21,820 nucleotides of DNA, from positions 1 through 21,820 of IMG/VR virus record IMGVR_UViG_3300028581_000276. One strand, written 5' to 3'. The notes beneath the pieces are model-generated. The model saw nothing but the letters and a program-made list of their open reading frames with translations, searched no databases and was not told the origin of the DNA. The position numbers were made by a program, and so were the translations under genes. Numbering within the stretch: the stretch's first letter is position 1; each line of letters opens with the position of its first letter. Positions 4,901 to 12,274 of this stretch are shown one piece after another. This DNA comes from a virus.

Positions 4901-5500
4901 ATGGCGAGACCTAAAACACGATCAAAGCCCAAGGCCGGCGGACACCGCGTCAAGATCATCAAGGATGACGAGGGCAAAGAACTGGTCAGTGTCCAGGGCC
5001 ACACCGGCCAAGATGTGCCCCCGGGCAAGGTCGCTGAGATCCTCGCGGCGCACGTTTCAGGGATGCCAGCCACGCGCATTGCCCGAGCCTACAACACGTC
5101 CTACCACACCATCATTGCGCTCATCCGCAACCGTCCCGAGGCACTAGACAAGGCCCGCCAGACGGCTGCCAACAATTGGAAAACCCTCGCGGCTGTCGGC
5201 ACGGCAGAACTTCTTGACCGCGTGCCGGATATGAAGGACCACGGCCTAGTCATCATGTCGGCTGTGGCAAGCGAGAAGGCAGAGCTGCTGTCCGGCGGTG
5301 CAACACAGCGGGTTGAACACGTGCTGGCCCCAGCGGCTGACGAGTGGATCACATTCGTGGCTGGCCTGCGGAAGGGCTCTGAGGTCGTGGATGTGGCGTT
5401 TATACCGGTCGAGGGTCAGGAGCGGCCGCCACAAACAGAGACGCCGAGCCTACCTCCAGCACCGATAGTGACCAATCGTGACATTATCACCCTTGATTAG
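4901..5500 (+). CDS. HTH DNA-binding protein, small-terminase-like
   Basis: Residues about 41-80 (KVAEILAAHVSGMPATRIAR, a turn, then SYHTIIALIRNRPE) form a clear helix-turn-helix like those of phage small terminases and transposase-type regulators. It is followed by helices (NWKTLAAVGTAELLDRVPDM, then HGLVIMSAVASEKAELLSGG) and ATQRVEHV, an arrangement I have seen in small terminase subunits and related phage DNA-binding proteins. The C-terminus is proline-rich. The gene lies about 8.4 kb before the large terminase, so a regulatory or replication role is also possible. The ATG is preceded by GAGGTAACCTT, an acceptable ribosome binding site. Confidence 0.6.
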   Translation: MARPKTRSKPKAGGHRVKIIKDDEGKELVSVQGHTGQDVPPGKVAEILAAHVSGMPATRIARAYNTSYHTIIALIRNRPEALDKARQTAANNWKTLAAVGTAELLDRVPDMKDHGLVIMSAVASEKAELLSGGATQRVEHVLAPAADEWITFVAGLRKGSEVVDVAFIPVEGQERPPQTETPSLPPAPIVTNRDIITLD

Positions 5501-5536
5501 CAACGACTTACACTATAACTAAAGACAAGATCCATC

Positions 5537-6571
5537 ATGTATAATGACTCAGAATTAAACATCACAACGCATGTTCCTCTGTCGGATGGGGGGGGAGGGG
5601 GTTGCGTGTTCTCAATTTCTTCAAACACCCCCACCGATTCGGCTCCGACACTGTCCAAAGAAAAACGATTCCGAAGAGGCGATGTAAACCCTTCTGATGG
5701 AACGATTTTCTGGTGCTACGAACGCGACAGGAGGGTTGATGGCAGTGTTCATGTCAGAGAGCGCTGGATGCCGTTACAGAGATACGCCGCACAGCGCGAA
5801 TGGAAAAAGCTGGTTGCCGCCCGATATATGAACGGAGAGGCGTTTAAGGCACGGGCCGTGGACCGGGCGCAAGCCACGAAGAGGTGGGCGCAGTCTGAGC
5901 GGGGAAGGGAGCGCGCCAAGATCGGCCGGCAGAAGCCAGAGAACAAAGAGCGGCGGCGCGCTTACTCCAAGAAATACAGGCAGCGCCCAGGAGTTGCAGA
6001 AAAGAAAAGGGCAGCGGAAATAAATAGATATCAGCGCTTAAAGCATGACCCCGCATGGGTGGCCAAGATTCGCGAAAGGACGCGCAGATGGCAGCAAAAC
6101 AACCAAGAAAGATGTAAGGAACTGCAGCGCCAGTGGGCTGCGCGCAATCCCGGCCGGCGGAATAAACTTGCCAAGGCATACGTCAAGCGCCGCTACGCCC
6201 AAGACCCACAGTTTGCATTGGCCTACAAGGTCCGCGCTCGCGTTTACCAAGCCATCCAAAAGGGCGGCGCCTCCAAGACCGGCCGCACCGAGGAACTAAT
6301 CGGCTGTTCCTTTGACTTCCTGCGCCAGCACATTGAGCGGCAGTTTAAGGGCAAGATGTCGTGGGATAACCCTGGCAGTTTTCACATCGATCACATTGTT
6401 CCCCTCGCCGCCTTGGATCTTGCCAATCCAGAGCAACTCAAAGTCGCCTGCAACTGGCAGAACATGCGCCCTTTGGCGCCACGCAAAAACATGAGCAAGG
6501 GCGCCAAACTCACTGAGCCCCAACTCCACCTGCCCCTAACCATCCACAGCACAACCACCTGCCCCTTATGA
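5537..6571 (+). CDS. HNH endonuclease, 344 aa
   Basis: The C-terminus carries a phage-type HNH motif: FHIDHIVPLAALDL at about residues 280-293 (catalytic HIDH) and NWQNMRPLAPRKNMSKGAK at about 306-324. Upstream, LIGCSFDFLRQHIERQFKGK is the segment that usually precedes this motif in phage HNH proteins. Residues 90-230 are a long, very basic helical region probably binding DNA. It likely cuts DNA as a free-standing, homing-like or recombination nuclease. The N-terminus is odd: it reads through an almost pure G tract (5588-5600) giving five glycines, and the true start may lie after it. It overlaps the next gene by ATGA. Confidence 0.8.
   Translation: MYNDSELNITTHVPLSDGGGGGCVFSISSNTPTDSAPTLSKEKRFRRGDVNPSDGTIFWCYERDRRVDGSVHVRERWMPLQRYAAQREWKKLVAARYMNGEAFKARAVDRAQATKRWAQSERGRERAKIGRQKPENKERRRAYSKKYRQRPGVAEKKRAAEINRYQRLKHDPAWVAKIRERTRRWQQNNQERCKELQRQWAARNPGRRNKLAKAYVKRRYAQDPQFALAYKVRARVYQAIQKGGASKTGRTEELIGCSFDFLRQHIERQFKGKMSWDNPGSFHIDHIVPLAALDLANPEQLKVACNWQNMRPLAPRKNMSKGAKLTEPQLHLPLTIHSTTTCPL
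5588..5600 (+). repeat. Poly-G tract (G8-A-G4, continuing into one more G) near the start of the HNH gene
   Basis: Eight G residues at 5588-5595, one A, then five more G (5597-5601). It codes for a glycine run 18 residues from the proposed start. Such tracts slip during replication, so gene length could vary among copies, and sequencing or assembly errors are also likely here. Confidence 0.8.
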
Positions 6572-6936
6572 TCAACGAACTAATCAAAAAAGCCACCGAC
6601 ACCCTCAGGGGGCAACCTAGCCCGCAACCCGAAGCCGCCCCAGAGCCCCCACCCGCAGCAGCCCAAGATGCCACGCCCAAGCCTCCCGGCGCCCCCTACG
6701 CCGTGGGCGAGGAAGTCACCGCGGCCGTCTCGGCGAAGTCCTGCCCCCACCCCAAGATGCTCTTCATCCTGCCCCCCAGCTTCGACGGCCCCGCGGTCAC
6801 CTATGTCCAAGAGAAGAAGGACTGGCGAACCAACGACCGCATGAAGGTTCGATTTGCGCGGGTGCGCCCGGACGGCGTCCTCGAGTTCGATGGCCCCAAG
6901 GGCGCCCACCGGAACAAATTTGGGAGGCGCAGCTAG
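6568..6936 (+). CDS. Hypothetical protein with proline-rich N-terminus, 122 aa
   Basis: A short helix (MINELIKKATDTLRG) is followed by a proline/alanine-rich linker (residues 16-45) and a compact C-terminal domain with beta character (VGEEVTAAVSAKSCPHPKML, then WRTNDRMKVRFARVRPDG). I do not recognise it. It ends with TAG overlapping the GTG of the replication initiator and begins in ATGA with the nuclease gene, so it belongs to the replication operon. No ribosome binding site is visible; translation is probably coupled. Confidence 0.6.
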   Translation: MINELIKKATDTLRGQPSPQPEAAPEPPPAAAQDATPKPPGAPYAVGEEVTAAVSAKSCPHPKMLFILPPSFDGPAVTYVQEKKDWRTNDRMKVRFARVRPDGVLEFDGPKGAHRNKFGRRS

Positions 6937-7763
6937 TGGAACCAAAGCGCCAAAAACCGGAGCGCGAATACGCCTACGCGCAGAAGCTGCCAACCCGCGA
7001 CAAGTTTGTCTTGGTCGCCCTGGCAGACCTAGCCAAGGACCGCGGCGTCTTTGCCAGCCGCAACAAGCTCCACGAAATGACCGGCATCAGCACCCGGCGC
7101 ATCACTGACATTCTCAACCGGCTGATCGCCGGCGGCTACATCAGCAGGGTCAATACGGCACGCATCAAGAACGGTATGCGCATGGCTGCCGTCTATCAGT
7201 TTACCGGTATGGGTGACGCAGCGTCACCGGTGACAGAGCGTCATCTAGGACACAGCGTCCCTTGTACAGGTGACACAGCGTCCTCTGTACAGGTGACGCT
7301 GCGTCACCCCAACTATAAGACAACATTAAGAAAGAGTAATGACGCTGACGCGCCCGCTCCGGCCGCTTCGCAGCCTTCGCTCCCTTCTTCTTCCCCTGTA
7401 GCAGTTCCGCGTCCAAAGCCGCCCAAGTTCGACCCCGCCACCATTTCCCTGCCCCACGGCGCCGGCCTCGCCAATGCCTGGGCCGAGTTTGCCCAACACC
7501 GCCGAGAGATCAAGGCTCCCCTAACCCCAACCGCCGCCCAGCGCATTGTCGCCGATCTGGCCGCCGTCAACGAGGCCAACGCCGTCGAAGCCCTCCGCAA
7601 GTCCGTCAAGCACGGCTGGCGCGGCGTCTTCCTCGACAGCCTCAAGGACGCCCCCAAAGTCCTCCACATCCCCCGCACCGGACCCGTGCAGCCCTCCGAG
7701 GCCGAACGCCGCATGCTCGCCCTGGAAGCCCTGCAAGCTGACCGCATGAAGGGAGCCGCATGA
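6936..7763 (+). CDS. Replication initiator (lambda O-like organisation)
   Basis: The gene starts at GTG (TAGTG overlap). Residues 1-90 hold a winged helix: DKFVLVALADLAKDRGVFA, then HEMTGISTRRITDILNRLI and GGYISRVN. Residues about 92-124 are encoded by five iterons, and a Ser/Pro-rich linker follows. Residues about 175-235 (LANAWAEFAQHRREIK, PLTPTAAQRIVADLA, LRKSVKHGWRGVFLDSL) match a C-terminal domain common in phage initiators that meets the helicase loader or DnaB. As in lambda O, the initiator would bind the iterons inside its own gene. The DnaB helicase follows 1.4 kb downstream. The role is inferred from domains plus iterons. Confidence 0.75.
   Translation: MEPKRQKPEREYAYAQKLPTRDKFVLVALADLAKDRGVFASRNKLHEMTGISTRRITDILNRLIAGGYISRVNTARIKNGMRMAAVYQFTGMGDAASPVTERHLGHSVPCTGDTASSVQVTLRHPNYKTTLRKSNDADAPAPAASQPSLPSSSPVAVPRPKPPKFDPATISLPHGAGLANAWAEFAQHRREIKAPLTPTAAQRIVADLAAVNEANAVEALRKSVKHGWRGVFLDSLKDAPKVLHIPRTGPVQPSEAERRMLALEALQADRMKGAA
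7213..7307. repeat. Five palindromic iterons, probable replication origin
   Basis: Five 15-bp units: GTGACGCAGCGTCAC (7213-7227), GTGACAGAGCGTCAT (7230-7244), AGGACACAGCGTCCC (7247-7261), GTGACACAGCGTCCT (7270-7284) and GTGACGCTGCGTCAC (7293-7307). The first and last are perfect 7-bp inverted repeats around one base. Spacing is 17, 17, 23 and 23 bp; the last two are preceded by TGTACAG. An A/T-richer stretch follows (7311-7343), a possible unwinding element. The set lies inside the initiator gene. Confidence 0.8.
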
Positions 7764-8245
7764 CCCAGGCAATCTTCGCCATCTGCGAGGGCTTCAACGC
7801 CCCGGTGCCCGAAGCTGCCGCCCGCAGCCTATCAAACTGCCGCCGCGGCGACCTCACCGAAGCCCTCTTCATCGCCGGCTGCATCGTCTACGACTGGGAG
7901 ACGTTCAAGGCGTTTGGCCACGACCACACCGCCGACTGGGTGCTCGTCCGGGGAGCCTTTAGGCTGACCGTACAGGTCAAGACGGCTAGGCTGACCGACC
8001 GCGGCGACTACCTCATCGGCACCAAGCGCGGCGGCGGCGAAACCACCCGGCCTTACGCTGCCGGCGACTTCGATGTCCTCGCTGCCTACCTGCCGGACCG
8101 CAACCAGTTCGTTTTCTGGTCGTTTGAACATGTTCGCAACCGGCAGTCCGTCCGCTACAGCCCTGACCGCCACCGCCAGCCCGGCAACTGGAACCTCCTT
8201 GACGAGGTCGCAGAAGCCCTAACCGCAAATCAAAACCCCTTGTAG
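7760..8245 (+). CDS. PD-(D/E)XK endonuclease (group I intron endonuclease-like), 161 aa
   Basis: The pattern is a PD-(D/E)XK nuclease core: Glu34 in GDLTEALFIAGCIVY, Asp59 in HTADWVLV, and Gln72-x-Lys74 in VQVKTA, where Gln replaces the usual Glu or Asp as in the intron-associated PDDEXK group. Then come YLIGTKRGG and FDVLAAYLPDRNQFVFW, the strands typical of these proteins. It is likely a DNA-cutting enzyme, free-standing and without an intron visible. It begins in ATGA with the initiator gene, behind GGGAG. Family match is from memory. Confidence 0.75.
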   Translation: MTQAIFAICEGFNAPVPEAAARSLSNCRRGDLTEALFIAGCIVYDWETFKAFGHDHTADWVLVRGAFRLTVQVKTARLTDRGDYLIGTKRGGGETTRPYAAGDFDVLAAYLPDRNQFVFWSFEHVRNRQSVRYSPDRHRQPGNWNLLDEVAEALTANQNPL

Positions 8246-8293
8246 CCTAAGACAGCCAATGTCCCACCCCCTACTGTACATTTGACCACCTAT

Positions 8294-8464
8294 ATGAAAA
8301 CCAAAGCAACCACCAAGAAAAAGCTCCCCGCGGTCACCCGCGAGAACGGCCGTCCCACGATCAACGCGGAGGCCATCGACGACCTCTTTGAGCAAACCAT
8401 CGCCAACCTCATGGCCCTCCAAGATGTCTGGGAAAAGATCAGCCTCAAGGAGGAACTACAATGA
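8294..8464 (+). CDS. Small basic/helical protein, 56 aa
   Basis: I chose the ATG at 8294 (ATGAAAACC) over a TTG 12 nt upstream. The first 13 residues are Lys/Thr-rich; residues 25-56 (NAEAIDDLFEQTIANLMALQ) form a helix. The family is unknown. The gene after it starts inside its stop (ATGA). No ribosome binding site precedes it; the 45 bp before it hold no clear promoter. Confidence 0.5.
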   Translation: MKTKATTKKKLPAVTRENGRPTINAEAIDDLFEQTIANLMALQDVWEKISLKEELQ

Positions 8465-8655
8465 TGACCAAAAACGGCAAGACGGAGGTCATCGAAGACG
8501 GCACCCCGGGCTGCCCCTACATACGCCACCTCGAAGTCCACGCAGCCTGCGACCGCTTCTTGGCCTCCCGCGGCATCATCACCGAGCCGACCTTCCGCAA
8601 GTCCGCCTGGCTCTACGGCCACGGAGCGACGGAGAAGCGCAGGAGGGCCGCGTAA
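8461..8655 (+). CDS. Hypothetical protein, 64 aa
   Basis: It starts with ATGATG overlapping the previous stop, behind AAGGAGG. The protein has Cys-Pro-Tyr near residue 18 and a helix (HLEVHAACDRFLASRGII) followed by a basic C-terminus. There is no paired-cysteine metal site. Function is unknown; it is coupled to both neighbours (TAATG at the end). Confidence 0.6.
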   Translation: MMTKNGKTEVIEDGTPGCPYIRHLEVHAACDRFLASRGIITEPTFRKSAWLYGHGATEKRRRAA

Positions 8656-8888
8656 TGCTCGGCCAAATCAACTTCGGCCCCGCCCAGGCGGAGTCCAGCA
8701 TTCAGTCCATCAAGATCCGCGATTTGGAATCCAAGATCGCCGACCTCAAGAGCCATCGCCGGCTGCTCCGGCAAGCCCTCCAAGGCTGCGCCGCGCTGAC
8801 CCCCGCGGCCGCCCAAGAGAAGCACGAAGCCCTGCTCGTGACCGACCCGGAAAATCTTGATCTGCCCGCAGAAAAACTCTTGCCATGA
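8655..8888 (+). CDS. Coiled-coil-like small protein, 77 aa
   Basis: The ATG overlaps the preceding TAA (TAATG) and follows GGAGGGCC. Residues 14-42 (SSIQSIKIRDLESKIADLKS) read as a coiled coil with heptad leucine/isoleucine spacing, then helix (HRRLLRQALQGCAAL) and an acidic end. It could be an oligomerising small phage protein; no specific function is supported. Confidence 0.55.
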   Translation: MLGQINFGPAQAESSIQSIKIRDLESKIADLKSHRRLLRQALQGCAALTPAAAQEKHEALLVTDPENLDLPAEKLLP

Positions 8889-8909
8889 CGTGGACGGTTT
8901 GGGACACTC

Positions 8910-9167
8910 ATGGACACACCGCGGCACACCACACGCAGTCCCTTTAGTGCCATGGAAAAATTCGCCGACCTACCACAACCGGAAACCGCACCACACCTAT
9001 GGCTCGACCCATTCACCGAAGAAAGCATCCCCATAGTGGACGCCGCGTGCGAGCGCTGGTTGAAGCGCCGCGCAGAGCTGCGGAGGAAACGCGATGAACG
9101 CACTGCTGACAACCTACCTGCTGCTGATTGTGCTGGCCATGATTGTCATAGCGATCTTGGAAAATAA
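8910..9167 (+). CDS. Hypothetical protein, up to 85 aa
   Basis: The frame begins at ATG 8910; an internal ATG at 8952 would give 71 aa and may be the real start. The middle (WLDPFTEESIPIVDAACERWLKRRAEL, at most 20 of these in a stretch resemble one helix) is plausible protein; the last 20 residues look artificial because another gene (9094-9186) reads the same DNA in a different frame. No ribosome binding site is clear. A 20-codon frame at 8885-8947 is not considered a gene. Confidence 0.45.
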   Translation: MDTPRHTTRSPFSAMEKFADLPQPETAPHLWLDPFTEESIPIVDAACERWLKRRAELRRKRDERTADNLPAADCAGHDCHSDLGK

Positions 9168-9186
9168 CGACGGAGGCGCAGCCTAA
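9094..9186 (+). CDS. Small membrane protein, 30 aa, nested out of frame
   Basis: ATG at 9094 stands behind GGAGG with 8 nt spacing (the best ribosome binding site in this area). The product is a single membrane segment (ALLTTYLLLIVLAMIVIAIL) followed by a short acidic tail. It overlaps the last 74 bp of the preceding frame and ends 1 bp before the helicase ATG. Too short for usual gene finders, but the ribosome binding site and the purely hydrophobic helix support it. Function unknown. Confidence 0.55.
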   Translation: MNALLTTYLLLIVLAMIVIAILENNDGGAA

Positions 9187-9187
9187 C

Positions 9188-10576
9188 ATGAAAAAGCAAG
9201 TCACACCAAACTCCCCCGAGGTCGAATCCGCCGTCCTGGGCGCTTTGATGAGCGAGCCCAACATGATCGACGAGATCGCCGGTCTGAACGCCGACCTTTT
9301 CTTCACCCCCGCCAACGCGCAGGTCTTCGGCGTCATCCGCGACATCCGCGCGGCTGGCGGCGTGCCGAACATTGTGGCCGTCACGCAGGTGCTCGCCAGC
9401 CACGACCGCCTTGAGTTTGTCGGCGGTGCCGGCGCCGTCACCGACATGGTCTCGCACACCGCCGGCGGTCCCGCCGCAGTGGAGTACCATGTGCAGACCC
9501 TCCGCGACCTCCGCGCCCGCCGCGCGATCCTTACTGCCGCCGGCCGCCTGCAGTCTGCCGCCAGTGACCTTTCCCAACCCGCCGACGACGTGCTGCAGGA
9601 CGCCGGAGAGTCCGTCTTGTCGCTCTCCCTCGGGCAATCCACGGACAGCATGCGCCCCGCCAGCGCCATCGTGCCTGGCTTGCTTGACGAGTTGGAAAAA
9701 CTCATGACCCCGGGGCAGAAGCTCGGCGTTGAAACCGGGTTCAAAGCCTTCGATTTCATGACCGGCGGTCTGCGCCCAGGCCAGCTCACCATCATCGCCG
9801 GCCGTCCCGCGATGGGCAAATCCGCGTTCATGCTCAACATGTGCGAAAACATGGCCCGCCGCGGCGTACCTGCCCTCTATTTCAGCCTTGAGATGCCCGC
9901 CAACGAACTGGGCTGCCGCGTCGTCCTCGGGCGCGCGGAGACCAACATTGAAGTCATTCGCAACGGCTTCCTCGACCACGCATCGAAGCTCCGCATCACC
10001 GAGGCCGCCGACCAGTTCGCCAGCGAGCCCTTATACGTGGATGACCGCGGAGGCTTAACCATGCTCGACATCCGCGGCCGTGCCCGCTTGGCCGTCCGCC
10101 GCTGGGGCGTCAAAGCCATCTTCGTTGACTACCTGCAGCTCGTCTCGCATGTCGGCGCCCAAAGCCGCGAGAACGAGGTCGGCTTCGTCTCCCGCGGCCT
10201 CAAAGCCATGGCCATGGAGTTGGGCGTCCCGGTCATCGCCGCCGCGCAAGTCAACCGCAAGAGCGAAGACCGCAGCGATAATCGCCCCAAGATGTCCGAC
10301 CTCCGGGAGTCCGGCAGCATCGAGCAGGACGCCGACCTGGTGCTTCTCCTCCACCGCCCCGCGTATTACGCCGCGGACCAAGAAACTGAGCCCGATCCCC
10401 AAGACGCCGAGTTGCACATTGCGAAACATCGGGCCGGCGCCACCGGCAAGGTCAATCTGATCTGGCGTCCGCGCCTCACGCGCTTTCAAGACGCCGCCCT
10501 CGGGGGCCGCACCACAGACGGCGGCGACTCCGTCTACGCACCATCGCGCCAAGTGCAGGAGGTCTTCTACAAATGA
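9188..10576 (+). CDS. dnaB: Replicative DNA helicase, DnaB family
   Basis: Hexameric 5'-3' helicase that opens the replication fork, using ATP. Residues 1-120 form the DnaB N-terminal domain (SPEVESAVLGALMSEPNMID, LFFTPANAQVFGVI). The RecA-like motor shows Walker A GRPAMGKSAF near residues 205-214, FSLEMPANELGCR, Walker B AIFVDYLQLV near 310-319, and motif H4 (AAQVNRKSEDR through LRESGSIEQDADLV). Arg in the last HIAKHRAGATG segment is a usual end motif. The length of 462 is normal. It works with the initiator gene upstream, whose iterons would load it. The gene after it overlaps by ATGA. Confidence 0.95.
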   Translation: MKKQVTPNSPEVESAVLGALMSEPNMIDEIAGLNADLFFTPANAQVFGVIRDIRAAGGVPNIVAVTQVLASHDRLEFVGGAGAVTDMVSHTAGGPAAVEYHVQTLRDLRARRAILTAAGRLQSAASDLSQPADDVLQDAGESVLSLSLGQSTDSMRPASAIVPGLLDELEKLMTPGQKLGVETGFKAFDFMTGGLRPGQLTIIAGRPAMGKSAFMLNMCENMARRGVPALYFSLEMPANELGCRVVLGRAETNIEVIRNGFLDHASKLRITEAADQFASEPLYVDDRGGLTMLDIRGRARLAVRRWGVKAIFVDYLQLVSHVGAQSRENEVGFVSRGLKAMAMELGVPVIAAAQVNRKSEDRSDNRPKMSDLRESGSIEQDADLVLLLHRPAYYAADQETEPDPQDAELHIAKHRAGATGKVNLIWRPRLTRFQDAALGGRTTDGGDSVYAPSRQVQEVFYK

Positions 10577-10932
10577 ACTCCCGCGCAAAAGGAGCCCGCG
10601 GAGAACGCATGTGGCGCGACCAACTACGCGAAGCATTCGGCGACTCCGGCATCCGCCGCGGCCAGCAGTTCTCGGGCCTCGGCGATTCCCCCGATGTCGT
10701 CTGCCCCTGCCTGCCGGACATCCACTGGGAGGTCAAGTTTTGCCAAGTCACCAAGGTCAAAGACTGGATCGCCCAGGCCATCCGCGACGCCAAGGACAAG
10801 TTGTTCCCGGTCGTTGCCCACAAGCGCACCGGCGAGGACTGGCTCATCACCCTCCGCGCGGCCGACTTCCTCACCATTCTTCGACGCTCCGATTTCTTAG
10901 TACCAACAACAACACAACCACAAACCAAATAA
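10573..10932 (+). CDS. Holliday junction resolvase-like PD-(D/E)XK nuclease, 119 aa
   Basis: Core nuclease pattern: Glu11 in GARGERMWRDQL, Asp38 or Asp41 in GLGDSPDVV, and Glu53-x-Lys55 in HWEVKFC. This is the E-D-ExK arrangement of phage resolvases and VRR-NUC-like proteins, and the length fits. The rest (WIAQAIRDA, FPVVAHKR, DWLITLRAADFL) follows the fold. It would cut branched DNA formed in replication or recombination. It overlaps the helicase stop by ATGA behind CAGGAGG. Lys/Thr/Gln at the end is a disordered tail. Confidence 0.78.
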   Translation: MNSRAKGARGERMWRDQLREAFGDSGIRRGQQFSGLGDSPDVVCPCLPDIHWEVKFCQVTKVKDWIAQAIRDAKDKLFPVVAHKRTGEDWLITLRAADFLTILRRSDFLVPTTTQPQTK

Positions 10933-10936
10933 CATC

Positions 10937-11509
10937 ATGGCAACAAAAACCATCACGACACCCGTGGGCATCGCCCGCTATCCCAGCCTCAATCGCGCCG
11001 ACACCAAGTTTGACGAGATTGGCGTCTACAAAGTGAACCTCGAAATGTCCTCCGAGGACGCCGAGCCGTTCATCAAACAAATCGAAGCCCTCTTCGCCGA
11101 GTTCCTCGACGACAAGAAGCGCGAACTGAAGAAGGACAAGCTCAAGCTCCATGCTGCGCCGTGGGAAGACAACGACGGCATGACCCAGCTCAAGCTCAAG
11201 GTCAAGGCCATGGGCAAGAACAAGGAGGGCGAAACCTTCAGCCGCCAGCCGAAGCTCTTCGGATCAGACGGCCAGCCCATCACCGACAACATCGGCGGCG
11301 GGTCCAAAATCAAAGTCGCCGTAGTTCCCTACTGCTGGTACACCGCGTCCCTCGGCGCTGGCATCACCCTGCAGCCGAAGGCGGTCCAAGTCCTCGACCT
11401 CGTCACCTGGGGCGACGGCGGCAGCGCGCAAGCCTACGGCTTTGACGTGAGCGAGGCTAAAGCCCCCGCGACCAAGACCGGCACCGACGACCAAGAGATC
11501 AGCTGGTAA
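10937..11509 (+). CDS. Single-strand DNA-binding protein, T7 gp2.5-like
   Basis: It coats single-stranded DNA and helps annealing in replication and recombination. The sequence follows the phage gp2.5/DUF2815-like pattern: GIARYPSLNRADTKFDEIGV, then alpha-rich KKRELKKDKLKL, KVKAMGKNKEGETF, KLFGSDGQPITDNIGGGSKI, and AGITLQPKAVQVLDLVTWGD. The C-terminus is acidic and ends in an aromatic residue (DDQEISW); in T7 gp2.5 an acidic tail with a terminal Phe contacts partner proteins. The gene begins behind a G-free leader, without a Shine-Dalgarno sequence. It is followed by a PD-(D/E)XK nuclease, a usual pair. Confidence 0.8.
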   Translation: MATKTITTPVGIARYPSLNRADTKFDEIGVYKVNLEMSSEDAEPFIKQIEALFAEFLDDKKRELKKDKLKLHAAPWEDNDGMTQLKLKVKAMGKNKEGETFSRQPKLFGSDGQPITDNIGGGSKIKVAVVPYCWYTASLGAGITLQPKAVQVLDLVTWGDGGSAQAYGFDVSEAKAPATKTGTDDQEISW

Positions 11510-11514
11510 CCGCT

Positions 11515-12273
11515 ATGCCTGCCAAAACACCACGCAAGGCAGCTCCGCGCAAGGCCAAGGCGGTTAAACCCGCCGAGCCCGACCGCTTCACCGAGGACGG
11601 ACGCAAAATCGTCCGCCTTGAGAAGACCCGCGCTCACCAGAAGTATCCGTTGAAAGACGGCACCGACGTTCCTGGTGCCTCAACCATCGCCAAGATTGGC
11701 GAGGACACCAGCGGGCTGATCCATTGGGCATGGAAGCTCGGCATGGAAGGCCAAGACTACCGGAAGGTCCGCGACAAGGCGGCCGACATCGGCACGGCCG
11801 CCCACTTCATGATCGAGTGCTTCCTGCACAATCACGAACCCGACCTCGCCGAGTTCTCCGCGGCGGACATTGAGAAGGCCAACATCGCCTTCGGCAACTT
11901 CCGCAAGTGGTGGGACGCGGAGGGCTTCACGGTCATTGAGCCCGAGGTCCAGCTGGTCTCCGAGGATTACCTCTTCGGCGGCACCATTGACGCCCCGAGC
12001 CGCGACCGCGACGGCAAGATCGTCCTTCTTGACTGGAAGACGAGCAAAGCCATCGTGGGCGCCCACAAGGTGCAGCTCGCCGGCTACGAGCAACTGTGGA
12101 ACGAGAACCGGCCCGACATGAAGATCCAGCGGCGCGGCATCGTCCGCATCGGCAAGGAGAGCCCAGATGACTTTGAGATCGCCTGGATGTTCAGCGCCGA
12201 GCCGTACTGGGAAGTCTTCAAGGCGCGGTTGTTCCTGCACTACGCAAACTCGCGCCTCAAGAAAGCCGCCTAG
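11515..12273 (+). CDS. PD-(D/E)XK nuclease, RecB/Cas4-like
   Basis: Residues 93-97 are GTAAH, the helical His motif of RecB-type nucleases; Glu144 and Asp159 (in FGGTIDA), then Asp173-x-Lys175 (LLDWKTSKAI) form the metal site; Gln187 and Tyr191 in QLAGYEQLW match motif QxxxY. Likely acts as a 5' exonuclease for recombination with the SSB upstream, similar to phage recombination pairs. The first 22 residues are a basic, proline/alanine-rich tail. The ATG follows 5 nt after the SSB stop. The family assignment is strong; the exact substrate is inference. Confidence 0.85.
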   Translation: MPAKTPRKAAPRKAKAVKPAEPDRFTEDGRKIVRLEKTRAHQKYPLKDGTDVPGASTIAKIGEDTSGLIHWAWKLGMEGQDYRKVRDKAADIGTAAHFMIECFLHNHEPDLAEFSAADIEKANIAFGNFRKWWDAEGFTVIEPEVQLVSEDYLFGGTIDAPSRDRDGKIVLLDWKTSKAIVGAHKVQLAGYEQLWNENRPDMKIQRRGIVRIGKESPDDFEIAWMFSAEPYWEVFKARLFLHYANSRLKKAA

Positions 12274-12274
12274 C

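Noticed and set aside
5493-5519. Possible promoter TTGATT-15-TATAAC before the HNH gene
   Set aside because: The spacer is only 15 nt and it lies across the end of the preceding gene; too weak to list.
7213-7307. CRISPR-like array
   Set aside because: Units are 15 bp palindromes with 2-8 bp gaps, not repeats with unique spacers; they fit iterons.
8885-8947. Twenty-codon frame after the coiled-coil-like gene
   Set aside because: Starts in ATGA like real genes, but is very short, rich in His/Thr and overlaps a better frame.
9013-9852. Long reverse-strand frame under the helicase gene
   Set aside because: Antisense to a clear DnaB gene; its length follows from G/C-ending codons on the plus strand and it has no recognisable motif.
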